Position numbers and translations under genes: made by a program | Part shown: in pieces, positions 48,201-60,530 of the stretch | Position numbering within the stretch: position 1 is the stretch's first letter | Layout: each line of letters starts with the position of its first letter | Source of the DNA: Atopsyche davidsoni | Lineage: Eukaryota; Arthropoda; Insecta; Trichoptera; Hydrobiosidae | Length of the DNA stretch: 64,000 bases | Direction: 5' to 3' | Assembly (NCBI GenBank): GCA_022113835.1 | Contig: JAILWY010000018.1 | Location: 16,701,501-16,765,500, forward strand | Notes under the pieces: generated by a model | Told to the model about the DNA's origin: nothing | The model's input: the letters and a program-made list of their open reading frames with translations, nothing else | Databases searched by the model: none

Positions 48201-50940
48201 ATAGCGGTGAGTAACGATGCGATTTATATTAAATTTAAAGCGTTGTTGATCTTTCATTCAATCAATTGACAGTATAAAACGAATATTTACAAAACGACTG
48301 TAACATTTGTATATTGACAATGTTCCATAATAATTAGTTACTTATTATGTTTATTTCATTAAAGAGGAAACTGAAAACCTCTTAAAGTTAGTTTTCGTAT
48401 TTTTATATCCATCTTGTCATCATTTGAAATTCTTATAGATATTGAAAGCTTTGTAAGTTATGAAAATCTAGTTATGAAAAAATATTTTTGATCAATTTAT
48501 ACGCAAAGTGCCAAAAGTTTTCTGGAGAACTCAGCACTCTGAATAAATTAAGATGAAGTTGAGCACCTCTAATGATATACCAGATACTTTAGCAGATACA
48601 TATTTATGGGTTTGCTTATTTAATAGAGAACACACTTTCTCATGTTTTCCCCGCAGAAATAAATAAAACAAGCATTGAAATAACTCTACGGGTAGGTCAG
48701 TTTGAGCGGAGTAAACATTTACGCAAACAATCCAACATAATTTAACCAGGCGAAATACAAATAATTTAAAGTAAATACAAATTACTCACTCGCAGAGTTC
48801 TGAGTACACTGCAAAACCAGAATCAATTAGTCAAAAATCTGGACAAATATAAATGTGCTTACAGTCCATCACTGGAGGAAATAAATTATTATCTATCAGG
48901 TCCAAGAAGAGAGGAGCAAGGAGAGGGAGTCTGCTCCTCCCGCAAGGAGCTCCAAATGGAATAAATAATGCCTTTGTTTTTCTTCCGCGCCTTCGTTCGC
49001 CTTGTGTTTATTCGAGTGACACTCCCCTAGTTAATAGTGATGGATGATCGCACATATGTTGTATTCAACCTACGGGAATGTACGCAGGCTTTATCATCTC
49101 TTTGCTTTGAGACAAACATGCAAACAGTATCTCGAGTAAACACGAGCTAGATTACAAAACACTGTAAAAACATTAAAAATAACATAGGCCTCTCGCTCAT
49201 TCCACGACATTTATCTTAGATTTATTTTATATAAAGTAATGCATAATACACTACAAAATAGAAAACTCTTCACAAATAAATATTATGTAGAACGAAGCAT
49301 TTTTAACACGGAGTGACCGTATTGCCTTTAAAAGAATTAACGATTATAGCGACATTCGGAGTTTTATGAGGCGAAGCGAGAAAATAACGTCTAAGTTACA
49401 TTGTAAGGCAACAAGTAACTCTTACAAGACATAATAAAAAACATTATATCTAGAGACCAATGTCTACGTGTATTTAAAAAAATAGTATATTAAGATGTCG
49501 TTTCGGTAAATATACCACAGTGATATAATATGTCATCATAAAATTATTATTACATACAACTACTCACACTTGTCAGTCTTCAGGAGTGGCCCGTGATAAA
49601 GTTAGCCTTCTCTCGCTCACGCAAGACAAATCATTTGTCATTGTCATAATATTATTACCCAGAGAGCTTTTTATATCTGGACTGTAATTTTAGCTTTACG
49701 GGAGTCTTTACTTAATAACTTACATATAAATATTATATGAAAAAATATGAGCTGATGTAAAAATAAATGAGGGTACATTTAATGAGAAAATGGTTTGTTT
49801 GTGGAATCAGGATTTCCAATCCTTTCCTTCTTAAACATAAACGAGTACCGAACCGATTGTAATTACTTTCCCAGTTGGACGCTAGTACCTCGTTAGTTGT
49901 ATGGAGGGTCGCTTTGGTTTGTTCCGAAAACAATAAATTAATTATTACTGCTCCCTGCGGGTTTGCGTTCTTCAGCTCACCGGAAAGAAAAGGATTTGTA
50001 CTTCTTTTTGTTCATTAACAAATTGAAATTCGATTGAATGAAGAGTGCTGCATTTAAACCAAATGAGAAAATAGTAACAAAAAACTGCTCACTTTTTAAC
50101 CTGCTTGAGGAAAAGAATTTCAGTAGTTATATATAATAATGTAATTTATTTATACACACACATGTATGTCCGTAGTTAAAAAAATATATTTTCAGTGAAT
50201 GAGATGCAGACGAATTGCTAAATTATTAGAGTTTTCAATCAAGTTTACTTTATTTTCTGAGAATATACAGCGTCTCTTAAATAATGTAATACGTAAAGAC
50301 AGACGGTCTTATATCAGCAAATCTGTCAAAATTTCATAGTAAATAAAATTCACCAAAAGACAAAGCCAATAAGAATAAACGTTTTCATAAAATTCCCATT
50401 TACTTCATAAATTGACAGCGTGTATTCGCATAAAGCTCGATAAAAAATCACAAGAATATCATATGATATATTGTTAAGTATAAATTGGCCTTCATTCACG
50501 TGAATGGCGATGATGGTCCGCGCGATTGAACATCCACAGACAAGTAAATGAACCATAAAGAGAATTACCAAGCCGGGCTTTTTGAATTTCATGAAACGGT
50601 TTTCATCTAAAGCTTTGTGGGAATACCCACAGAATGAAACAAAGCACCAAAACGCGAGTTCAAAAAAACGTACGCTAAAATTTTATATACTAGGAATGTT
50701 TCATGAAAAAATAAACACACCTTCAAAAGATAAAAGGAAATACAGTCGGAATAATAATGTTGATATTCCTTTAAAAATCAAATGATATATTTTTAACGAT
50801 GCAATAAAACTATTCGCGCTAGTTTAATGACTGTTTATTCGGCACTAAAATCGATAGCACATCAAAGAAAATTTAACGTTCGAGCATTCTTATCAGATAA
50901 AAGCGGCTTCGGAAATAGGTCCGGGACGTCAAGGGTGATT
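45275..50940. other. AT-rich noncoding DNA
   Basis: I see no exon, RNA gene or complete transposon. The sequence acagggtgt at about 48171-48179 resembles a Tc1/mariner-type end but has no partner nearby. Frames at 48853-49047 and 50350-50785 lack support. Confidence 0.4.
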
Positions 50941-50960
50941 TTAGAATTGACGCTGTTGCC

Positions 50961-50998
50961 AGGGGGACCGGGGACCGGGGACTGGGGACCGGGGACCA
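50961..50998 (+). repeat. 8-bp G-rich minisatellite
   Basis: About four to five units of ggggaccg in tandem, with G runs suitable for quadruplex formation. It is embedded in a GC-rich island (about 50890-51120). Confidence 0.8.
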
Positions 50999-50999
50999 C

Positions 51000-53249
51000 G
51001 TGTGTCGGCGCACGTGAGGCTCGGCCGACGCGTCACTGTGACGGGCTGGCGGCGTAATTACTCCCATTACTGGAGGACTCCGGAAACCGGTCCCGACTCA
51101 ATGGGGCTGAGGGGATGCTCGCGATTTCCTTATAGCCACAATCAGAAGGCTGAACAATTAACCAACTACAAAAAATATCTCTTTAGGGTCATTTGTATTA
51201 AAGACGCGTTTAGTTACAAATAATTTATGAGAAAAAAAATGTCAGCGTAGTACGTTTTTAAAGTTCATGCAAAAAGTGAAACCTCTAAGAATGGGTGGGC
51301 TAAAGATCAAAAATTACCATAGAAAGGATTCAGATCGTTAAGATTGACTAATGATTTGATTTAGCTGCAACATCGAGAGCTTTCGACTTCGTAAGCAAGT
51401 GTTTTTTTTTTACTTATCGGTTGCAAAACTGTTATTCAATACAAGATTAATGAAAATTCGTACTGTATAAATATTTTACTTTTATAAGGGCATGTAGCCG
51501 TTATTCTGGTAATAATTATTATGGCCGTATTATGTATTCACGTGTATGCTATTAGTGTCTGTTCGAGCATTATTCACTCGTTATGGACAACTAACTTGGT
51601 AAAAGAGAATTTACATTTGCCATCAAAGGTAATAAATGTAATTTGGGTTTTACATTGCTTTCATCTAAAGCAAACATCAGCGGGGAATATTTCATAAAAG
51701 AGCTAGTTCCTACAACCGATGTAAACAACATATAAAGACATTGCAATGCAAAACACGTCAGGTGTCTAAACTTTTGATAGTCAATTTGATATATTAAATA
51801 TAATTTCGTCACATATAAATTTAATATAACATGTTTTTCAGCAACAAATTTTATATAATTTATGGTGTATTTTTAATTACTTAATCCAGCGCTGAATGGG
51901 TTTGGATTTAAAGTATTAAAGTAAAAGTACAGAGGTGGCTGTCTTTCTTCCTGTCAATTCAAAAGCTTTCGATATATTTTATGGTTTGTACAGAGTTGAG
52001 ATACTGCGACTCGTCCCTGCTACATTGAAACTCTTTAATAGACTTTGGATTATTTAGTCGAAGCTCTTATCCAGTTTTTTCAAACAAAAAGGGATAGTAG
52101 GGGACGGTTTTCTTTAGAAGACTGTGTCCATAAACTCTATCCGGAATGTAATATAAAAATTTCCATCAATATTGAGTTTGTTGAATTCGGCTTTATCTCG
52201 GTTAATTAGATTTAAATGTTGGGTCTGAAAATGAAATTGGGTTATTGTAGAATAACAGAAGTTTTTGGAGATAATTCTCGAATTGAGTTGCTCGTAAAAT
52301 TTAATGCATTGGTTAACCTTTGAAAATTAAGCATTGGACAATAATTTTGCCCGAAATAGGTTGGTAAACATTATTTGTTAATAATACAGAAAAGTTAGAA
52401 CGATTGAAACTCTACTAATTAACACTGAACTTTGTACATTATGTAACAATAGCAAAAGCGATGCTCAAAATATAATTTAAACTAACAAATATAATTAATG
52501 AAGTTGGTATTGCTTTAAATGCTTATTCAAAAAGTGTCACAAAAATATTCAAAACTGAAAGCTAAGCATGTGTTGGGCAGTGGTTAAAATTTTACCCTGA
52601 GGCTGACAAAGTATTTTTATAAAATAATATTTTGTATAAAGTCAAGAGAGACTTTCATTAAAATATAAGTAGGCCAGAGAAAATTGTGTAGGTTAATAAT
52701 AAAAAAAAAATGTTCTTGCTTAAAAAAACTGAGGTCGTTTACTGAAGTGCTCGCTCAGCAACATAATGAAGTTTAAGTATTCAAACGTTAATAACCATCG
52801 TCTTGGTAGGGCGGGGCGAGTGTGTGCACACGGGGAAGGATGCCCTCGAAATAGCATGCTAAAATAAAATAATTGGTAATTTTCATCTATTAATTCTGAA
52901 ATACATACAGCGATCGTACTTTTTCGGTATTTAGCTTTCAAAGTTATCAACGAAAACTGTGAATGAAATAATCGTTAAAATAAATACGCTAATTCGAAAA
53001 AATTTCTAACTCTTATTCATACAATTGTTATCATTTCTCAAAGGAGGTTGACGACAATCTCACTAAACATATATTTATGCTGAGCCAGTGTTCATGGTTT
53101 TCTTAGGGGAAATATTGTAGTCACCGGATCCTTCAACGCCGCAGTTTTAAATTGTAAGTCTGCGTATTGCTGCTACCCAATAGCATTATTATATAATTCT
53201 CTCCATACAAATACTCCTTCTGTAGTAGGCTACAAAAACAGAGTAGAAA
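51000..53249. other. Noncoding DNA
   Basis: AT-rich apart from the flank of the G-rich minisatellite and a short GC patch at 52797-52850. No gene is supported. Confidence 0.4.
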
Positions 53250-53266
53250 CCCCCCCCCCCCCCCCA
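53250..53266 (+). repeat. Poly-C run
   Basis: An uninterrupted run of about 17 C. Its length may be unreliable in sequencing. Confidence 0.85.
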
Positions 53267-53433
53267 CCTCGACAAAGTACTTCCAGAGCACATCGCTTCA
53301 CAATCGTTCCAAGTTCACTAGTCCATTACCGATCCTATACACACTCCCAGGGTACAGAATGGTTTCTATGAAATAAATTTCAATAATAATTATAAATAGT
53401 AAAAAAAATACTGATAATAATCTCGTTGAATTC

Positions 53434-53550
53434 GGGGCGTCCTCGGGGCGTCCCCGGAGCACCCCCTGAGCTCCCCCGGAGCGTCCCCGGAGCGCCCCCG
53501 GAGCGCCCCCGGAGCACCCCCTGAGCGCCCCCGGAGCGCCCCCGGAGCGT
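53434..53550 (+). repeat. GC-rich 11-12 bp minisatellite
   Basis: About ten imperfect units of the form ggagcgccccc, with variants ggggcgtcctc, ggagcacccc and gagctccccc, in tandem. GC-rich unique sequence continues to about 53720. The pattern of variant units suggests local duplication of two-unit blocks. Confidence 0.85.
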
Positions 53551-53805
53551 GTGCTATCTCATTATTAGCGGCCTAATCGCTGCCGGGCCGGAGGCTCTCC
53601 GGGGCTGCTCCGGGGCTCGCCGGCCGCCGCGGCGCTCTGCCCTCGAGGACTTCCTGTATGAAAAACGCTCTACAGAATATTCAGTTTTCCTCTCCACTTA
53701 GAGCCCGCGGAGCGGAGATTGCGCCCGAGATTCTTGACGACGGAAAATAATTGTGAGACTCTCTGAAATCTTATCTCATAATATACACTACACGATGTTA
53801 TAGTA

Positions 53806-54178
53806 CAGTAAAACATCAATATAACAGACCGTTTGGGGGGAGGAGTATCCGTTAAAGCTGGGAGTCCGTTATATAAAAATACACTGTATGTATTTAGATA
53901 TAAATAAAAATACAAAATACAAACAAAATTTATATTTAATTGTCTTCGGACACTCGTTGCGAAGTGACGTTGCTGTTTGATATCGACGCGCTTGCTTTCG
54001 GTAATCTTTTTAAAGTTGGCTGTTTTTTTATAATCAACACTCGGAAATTACGAAAAAAAAATTAATTTTTACATTTTCGCATTCAAAACGTTTTTATTTT
54101 TTTTACATTTGACCGGATTTTTTGTCCGTTATATCTGAAGTCCGTTTAAAGGTTGTCCGTTATATTTAGGTTTTAGTG
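53806..54178. mobile_element. pogo-like MITE with TA duplication
   Basis: The left end CAGTAAAACATCAATATAAC and the right end (reverse complement CACTAAAACCTAAATATAAC) agree at most of about 24 positions. TA flanks both sides (53804-53805 and 54179-54180). Subterminal gtccgttatat blocks recur (53870-53877, 54124-54134 and 54155-54165). At 373 bp with no transposase it is nonautonomous and close in size to the element at 17824-18191, with a different sequence. Confidence 0.75.
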
Positions 54179-54209
54179 TACACATTAAAATATATATATA
54201 TATATTAAG

Positions 54210-55046
54210 CGAAAAGTATGAACTCGTTCCGATGTTCTTTTTAAAGCGACCATAAATCAATTGTCATGCATGGCGTGAAATCCAACAAAAAGATTTCATA
54301 TATTAAATATAACAAGGTTCAATTCCAGCATGATAATAATATATTTTTTTAATGATTTTACCCGTTTTTATTTTAACTGCAAATTTATTTTCAGAAATGT
54401 GGAGAGTCACTAAAAATATTATTTTTAAACAAAAAAATTTTTGGTAGTTAGTTAATTTTTAAATATTTATTTTAACATGGTATACGTAGATTTTGTACAA
54501 ATAAGACTTGTTTGGCTTAGTTTCTCCAGCTGTAAATAGAAAAGGCGTTGTTTTGCTTTCATTCTGTACTGTTGCTAAAAAGCGGTAGTTCCTGAAGCGC
54601 GCGGCAGAAAAAGAAGTCAGTTTCTCTCGTAGCGTTATTTTCATAACATTAACAATTCCGTGCAGTAAAATATGCAGTCATAAATTAAAAGAGAGGCGAG
54701 TGCAGCGGACCTCCTCCGCTTAGCATGCGCCGCGCGTCGGGCCGAGCTCGGTACATTCCAGTAATTAGTCGGCGAGGTGTCACCGTAAAGGTGCGCGCAC
54801 CACGGGCGATACGGAGAAGTGATCGCCCCACTGTCGTATCGCATGAAAATACCCCGTTTTTATGGTTGACATGACCAACGAGGAAGTCCCTGAAACGAGG
54901 TTGATGCATGTTTTGAAAAACAACGCATGACTTGTTTTTTTTTGTAGCGTACTTGCTGACACGAGGGAACAAGCATCGAATACGACATGCTCGAGGTAAT
55001 TGATTTAGAAATCCAATATTTTTCATTTTTTTCAAAATTCCATTTT
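54210..55046. other. Noncoding, with a GC-richer island
   Basis: The stretch 54690-54850 is GC-richer with open frames on the minus strand in all phases. None has a recognisable product or good splice borders. Confidence 0.3.
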
Positions 55047-55136
55047 AAATAAGTAAAATACTTGAGTGATTTTTGCACGCATAAATTTTTATTGCGGACC
55101 GGTTACGTTAAACTTTCACGTTGGCATTATCAAACC
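55047..55136. repeat. Palindromic-family fragment
   Basis: A single left arm: gtaaaatacttgagtg, a diverged middle, gaccggttacg, then ctttcacgttggcattatcaaac. The right arm is absent. Confidence 0.6.
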
Positions 55137-55561
55137 GTAACAAGCAATAACAATGAAACACTTGTAAAAAAAAGTGTCGCGAAAAAATTTTCATATCTCG
55201 TATATAAAATAATCACGCAAAAGTGAAAATGTAAATGTATAAAATATATAAAAATAATCTTTGGTAATTATTTGTGGGTTAAAGGAAGGAAAACATTAAA
55301 ATAAAAGACTACTTTGTGATTTACGTATTTGAATTTATTTGCGTTAAATTATTTAATAACCTGCTTTGGTCAGAATAAAAATAATAATTTTGAAAGGTAT
55401 TTTATTCATGGTGGTACACTTTTAATAAGTTGACGTTATCGATGCCAATACTTGTAAATAACAGAAATAAAAAATTATAAAATAAACTTCTTCAATTACA
55501 TAATATTTTAGTATTCAACATTTTTGCAGAGTACTTAGTGAAATCTGATTTTAATATTTAA

Positions 55562-55730
55562 AATAAAATACTTTTGTTATTTTTCAACATGTTTTGTTTT
55601 ATTGGTGACTGATTTCACCAACATTTAACGTCGGCATTATCATACTATTATTCGTTTGATGACCTTGAAAGGTTTGCAAAACCGGTCACCAATAAAACTA
55701 AACACGTGAAAAAATACTAGTATTTTATTT
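55562..55730. mobile_element. Palindromic-family element, both arms
   Basis: The left arm (aaaatactttt, ggtgactgatttcaccaac, cggcattatcatac) and right arm (gtttgatgacctt, aaaccggtcaccaat, ctagtatttta) are diverged reverse complements. It has the same plan as 35397-35584 but is older by its substitutions. Confidence 0.65.
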
Positions 55731-57336
55731 AAAATATTTTATATTCTCTGAATTAAAATAATTTATTTTAACAAAATAATAATATTTTTTTATACAAATT
55801 TTGTTTAGAAAAAAAATTATGGGTAAGTGAGTCGCATTTGTTATCACATTCGAATTCATATTGGGTTATAAATACTGGGTATTAAAAAGTAAACTAAATA
55901 TTTTTACATTATCTGATTTTACAGCAAAATTGCCTTCTGAGAGTGAAATATCGGAAAATTGTTGGAAACATTTTACGTCAAATTGAATTAAAACTTGCGC
56001 TCGGTTTGGGAGAGGAAAAAAGTTATTCGGAATACCTAATGCTTTTATTATTTATAAATTTAAATTGTAATCCGAGCTTAATTAGCTTTCAAACAGATGA
56101 CAGTCAATGTAGCTAGTTTTAGGTTTGTTTTTGATTTATGTAAAATCAGATCAGAAGTTTCTCGGTAAATAAATACAGACTTGAACTTTTTATCGCAGGT
56201 TATATAAATGATTTATTGAATTTTGTATCTTTCTAACACAGCGGTTATGCTTTGATAGATGTATAAAAACCATTTTTGTATAATTAAGACCTTTTAAATT
56301 GATGATTTCATAAAAATGACCCGGGAAGCGAGCGAGCCGAGCTGCCGCCCCATCAATCTCTAATCACTCGATAAAGTTTACAAAGCGGAAAATAATGACC
56401 GGGAGCAATAACATAACTTCTCGGGCATTTCTTGCGGCGCTAATATTTTCGAATTGTTTTTACTAGACTAAATGGAAAATTAATCACGGGACAAGCTGGC
56501 AGTTAAAGAGGACAGACGGGGGAGATAAGGGAGGAGAAGGAAAGCCGCAGAAGCGCCTTTTTCCTTTAATGGCCGATAAAAACATAAACAAGCGCGCGAC
56601 TAGGAACATACGCCATTTTGCAATCAATCTGATGGGCGAGCGTTAAACATATTTATCGAGAACAGACTGAGTCCGACTGGAATTATCCGTGTTGGTTCAT
56701 AAAAACAATATTAATGCCATTTGCCGTATGGCGCACTTTCTGTAAGAGATCTGATCTATATTAATTAGTTTTGTGGTTTAATGAAGCGCAAAAATGAAAG
56801 GAGATATTTAAGTCTTGGTAATCAATTTCAGAAAATGAATTTAAGATAAATGAAACCTTTTTAAATCAAATACTTTTATTTTTAAACAAAGAGTACATAT
56901 ATCTTTAGATACAAGTCAAAACTTATTATATAAAATTATTTATTGAAATAAAAACCTGTAGTTAATGATTTTTGGATAAAAGGATGAATTTTACTTTGAT
57001 TCTAGGTATTCTCTGATGAAGGAAATCACTATGAGTAAAGTTAAGTTCTCGGAAAATGCCTGATGTAGAAAATAAAGTTGCTGAGTATATTCCACTTTCG
57101 TTTAGTCCATTGCGGTATTCAGGAGGAAGTCAGAGTCAGTTTCAATACAAAAACTTAGTATCAACTTGCTTGGTACTTTGTAGAAAAAGTGTATTTCTGG
57201 CAGAGGGAGGAGGTAAAATAAAGTTCTACTATACTTTAGTATAGAGTTTACAAAATATGTTATAAACGAAAAAAATATCCTATTTTATGAATAATTTAAA
57301 CGAACTTTTATCTATAACTGCAGGTTTTAGAATCAG
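55731..57336. other. Noncoding, with a GC-richer unique island
   Basis: The stretch 56310-56640 is GC-richer and unique in this window, with AT-rich TAAT-containing parts. No exon is supported. It may be regulatory. Confidence 0.3.
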
Positions 57337-57480
57337 TATTAATAATTCGGCTGTACTCCCAACTTCTAGCCATTGTCGCAAATTCCGCATCCACGATGGC
57401 TTGTATTTTTTCAGATGCAGTAGGCTGGCTATGACTATGTACTTAAAATAGAGATGAGGTATTTTGTAAAAAGATGCTGA
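57337..57480 (-). pseudogene. RTE-like LINE reverse transcriptase tail fragment
   Basis: The minus-strand frame contains KYKPSWMRNLRQWLEVGSTA, the distinctive C-terminal segment of RTE-like reverse transcriptases (basic stretch, then SW-RNLR-W). The same segment recurs at 59120-59180. Nothing else of the element remains here. Confidence 0.6.
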
Positions 57481-58102
57481 CATGAAATAATGGACAAAAA
57501 TACATAATTGTGATTTTAAGATATAATAACTAAAATCAACATTCCCAACCGAATACTTCGCCGAAGTACCAAAACAAATATAAAATTACTCTTCTATTAA
57601 ATGTGTTGTTTCTTCTCGGAAAGATAAATACGCCAATGCAGTAACATTGATTGAGTAATTTGCCTTGTCCCAAGCTCCCGTCTACTTCCAAAGTGTAGAT
57701 TACATAAAGCAGGCTAATTCAATGTAAATAGATGTTTATTCTTTAAAAGCGTCCGTTAAACTTGGTAAAGTATGCAAATTATTTGAATATTATAAATTCA
57801 TTAGGTAGCCGAATTCATAAACATCGAATAAAGTGCTCTCGAGGCTGAAGCGGGCCGCGCCGCCCTTCCCCGCCCTGTAATATTCGCATTTATATGTAAA
57901 TTGTCGCGGACCTGCGGTGACTCCGGCTCCAGTAATCACGACCTGCATTCGAGCACCTCCACCGACTGCCTGGCAAAGAAGCCCAACCTTGCCTGTCGAT
58001 TAGTAACTAATAGGTTGAATCAATAAAAAAAAGCAAGAAACTAATATAAAATACCAATTTTTGAAACAAAAACTGATGCGTTCTCATTCAATCATTTTAA
58101 TA

Positions 58103-59018
58103 CAGGGTGTTTTTTAATAGAGGTATAGAACTTTAAGTTGGCAACATTGTTTTAACTGGCGGCCATTTTGTCAGTTGTCAAGGGATTTATGTTAAATTTG
58201 GTTTGGCATTTCAACATAAATAGACTGATGATCACCTAGCAAGGCGCAGATTTGGTGAATGGGCCCAAAACAAGATTGCCGTTGATCCCGATTTTCATAA
58301 GCGAATTTTGTTTAGCGATAAAGGTCACTTTTGGTTGAATGGATACGTCAATAAACAAAACTGCCGTATTTGGAGTGATGATAATCCTCAAGTGTATAGA
58401 GACACCGTTACATCCAGAAAAACCGACTGTTTGGTGTGCTTTATGAGCTGGTGGAATCATTGGTCCGTACTTCTTTAAAGACGATGCTGGTCAGGCCGTT
58501 ACAGTCAATGGTGACCGCTATAGAGCAATGATTACTGACTTTTTCGTTCATCAATTGAACAACCATGATGTGCAGGAGCTGTGGTTTCAACATGTCACAC
58601 AGGTCGTGCCACAATTGCTTTATTGAAGGAAACGTTTGGTAACCGCATAGTTTCACGTTTCGGACTCGTTAATTGGCCTCCAAGATCGTGCGATTTAACG
58701 CCGCTAGACTATTTTTTGTGGGGATATGTGAAGTCGCTAGTCTACACCGATAAGCCCGAAACGATTGACCACTTGGAGGACAACATTCGCCGCGTTATTG
58801 CCGATATACGGCCACAAATGTTGGAAAAAGTCATCGAGAATTGGACCTCCAGACTAGACTACGTCCGAGCCAGCCGTGGCGGTTATATGCCAGAAATCAT
58901 ATTTAAATTATAATGCCAAAAAATTATCTTTCGAATAAAGTTAATTTCATGTCAATTTAAAAAAAATATCTTTGGTATTCTATTTCAATGTTCTATACCT
59001 CTATAAAAAAACACCCTA
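58103..59018 (+). mobile_element. Tc1/mariner-type transposon, internally deleted
   Basis: The left end cagggtgttttttaatagag and the right end (reverse complement tagggtgtttttttatagag) form about 28-bp inverted repeats, with TA duplications at 58101-58102 and 59019-59020. At 916 bp it is shorter than typical members of about 1.2-1.3 kb. The missing part is the N-terminal, DNA-binding portion of the transposase gene. Confidence 0.85.
58235..58913 (+). pseudogene. Mariner-type transposase, broken
   Basis: Recognisable segments follow the usual order of a DDD transposase catalytic domain. RRFGEWAQNK and FSDKGHFWLNGYVNKQ (first catalytic Asp in FSD) lie at about 58240-58360. A frame change occurs near 58400, then VWCAL, an in-frame stop near 58443 and AGGIIGPYFFKDDAGQAVTV follow. 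A small deletion near 58590 removes the segment that should carry the second catalytic Asp. The last open part reads TCHTGRATIALLKETFGN and then SCDLTPLDYFLWGYVKSL, with the third Asp, and ends at a stop at 58911-58913. The helix-turn-helix N-terminus is absent. It cannot make an active enzyme. Confidence 0.85.
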
Positions 59019-59068
59019 TATTTTTCAACGCATTTTATCCATTGTTGTCAATTAATACATGTCGAAAA

Positions 59069-59560
59069 CTACCCATGCCTCTCGTCATAGGAGGTTGGTG
59101 ACCATTTCCTCGAACTATCCTCGGCCAATCTCACCAATCCGGCAACACTTCCGATCTCCAGCCACTGGCGCAAATTCCACATCCACATAAATTTCCTTCT
59201 TCTTCTGTCATTGGACAATCAGCTGGAGGATGCGATACTTATTGTACCGAAAAATGTGCTTCTTCCGCTTCTTTTCCACTGTCAGGAGTTCCCTTTCTTT
59301 GCGCATTCTGTGCAAGACTCTTTCATTTGTGACGCGGTCAGTCCATGGTATCTTAAAGATTCGTTTATACAGCCATATTTCTGTCGCCTCAATTTTTCGC
59401 ATATTGTAAAGGAGAATTGAGATTTCAGGGTTATATCTCTTGAGCATAGTACCTTTCTCAAATTAATAAACGTACTGCATGCTGTCTCAATCCTCATTTT
59501 AATTTATTGATCAGGATCCCAGTTCTCATTCAACCAGCTACCCAAAAACCTAAGATCGTT
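59069..59560 (-). pseudogene. RTE-like LINE 3' end, frameshifted
   Basis: Read on the minus strand. RFLGSWLNENWDPDQ, a stop near 59507, then IKMRIETACSTFINLRKVLC (59500-59440) form the thumb region of a LINE reverse transcriptase. After a frameshift come EIWLYKRIFKIPWTDRVTNE and KYRILQLIVQ (to about 59212). After another shift WNLRQWLEIGSVAGLVRLAE follows, with a terminal stop at 59071-59069. These blocks are typical of the C-terminus of RTE-like non-LTR elements. The upstream endonuclease and main RT motifs are missing, as in a 5'-truncated insertion. Confidence 0.75.
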
Positions 59561-60435
59561 AAAAAATACAGTTTAATTGATTTTGATAATTGTTAGCACA
59601 TTGAATGTAAAATTTCAGTGTACACGTATCAGATATATCTTATCTTGAAGTGCACGTACTTGGCGTTATTGCTAGGGCATTTCAGTTAGCTACTTAGCTA
59701 CTTTCGTGTTTCTCCTGCTGACAGGATTTCGTTTAAATTTGAAATAGACCCGGCCTCGATCCAGGATTCAATAAAAATTGGTTCGGGTTGTATAACCTAG
59801 AAGGGTAGGGTTTGGATTTGAACAGTCGCATTCACCCTTAGCTCGTACTGCTGATAAATACTAAGAATTCAATGTTTCGAGTTTGTATTTCGTATTTGAA
59901 AAAATATTAACAGGAACAGAAAACAATTAAATCATTAACTCACGAATGGTAAAACTGTGCGTAGAAAGTTTTAAAAATGTAGTTATTAACAGTATTTCCT
60001 TGTATGTACAGAGGTAAAACTTTACTCGTAAAGGTAAAGTTTGCTTTTATATTATGATGATCATAATTTATGATATGAAAACTAAAAACTGCTCTAAAAA
60101 TGTTATGCGCCTAATTTTGATGAATAATGATCTATTTATAATAATAAATACCAATAAAGAAAGGAACTATAGTATAATAAGTTAATTGTGATTTTTGTGC
60201 GCAAGAACAAATCTTAAATGTTAAATTTAAGCAACTTTATTAAAGCTAATGTTTTGGTCATATTTCATACTGTTATTATTAAATATCTAATATAGTACGA
60301 GGAAGAAAAAGTCAAATATTTCGAGTACCATCAAAAAATTGAAAAAAATATATTAAGAGCCATGTTAAGGAGATATCATATATTGATGCAAATTTATCAC
60401 ATGGAAACTATTTATCAATATTTAATAGCTTAAAT

Positions 60436-60530
60436 AAGTGTGACTAATTTCGCCAATCATAAAGGTTAGTGAAACTAGTCATACTGAAAAACAAAATGAA
60501 GAGAATCACAGAAATATCTTTTATTAAATG
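60436..60530. repeat. Palindromic-family fragment, shortened hairpin
   Basis: gtgtgactaatttcgccaatc and aaggttagtgaaactagtca form the shortened inverted arms of the same family. The terminal parts are diverged. Confidence 0.5.

Noticed and set aside
58236..58656. Minus-strand ORFs within the mariner element
   Set aside because: They are antisense to the transposase remnant.
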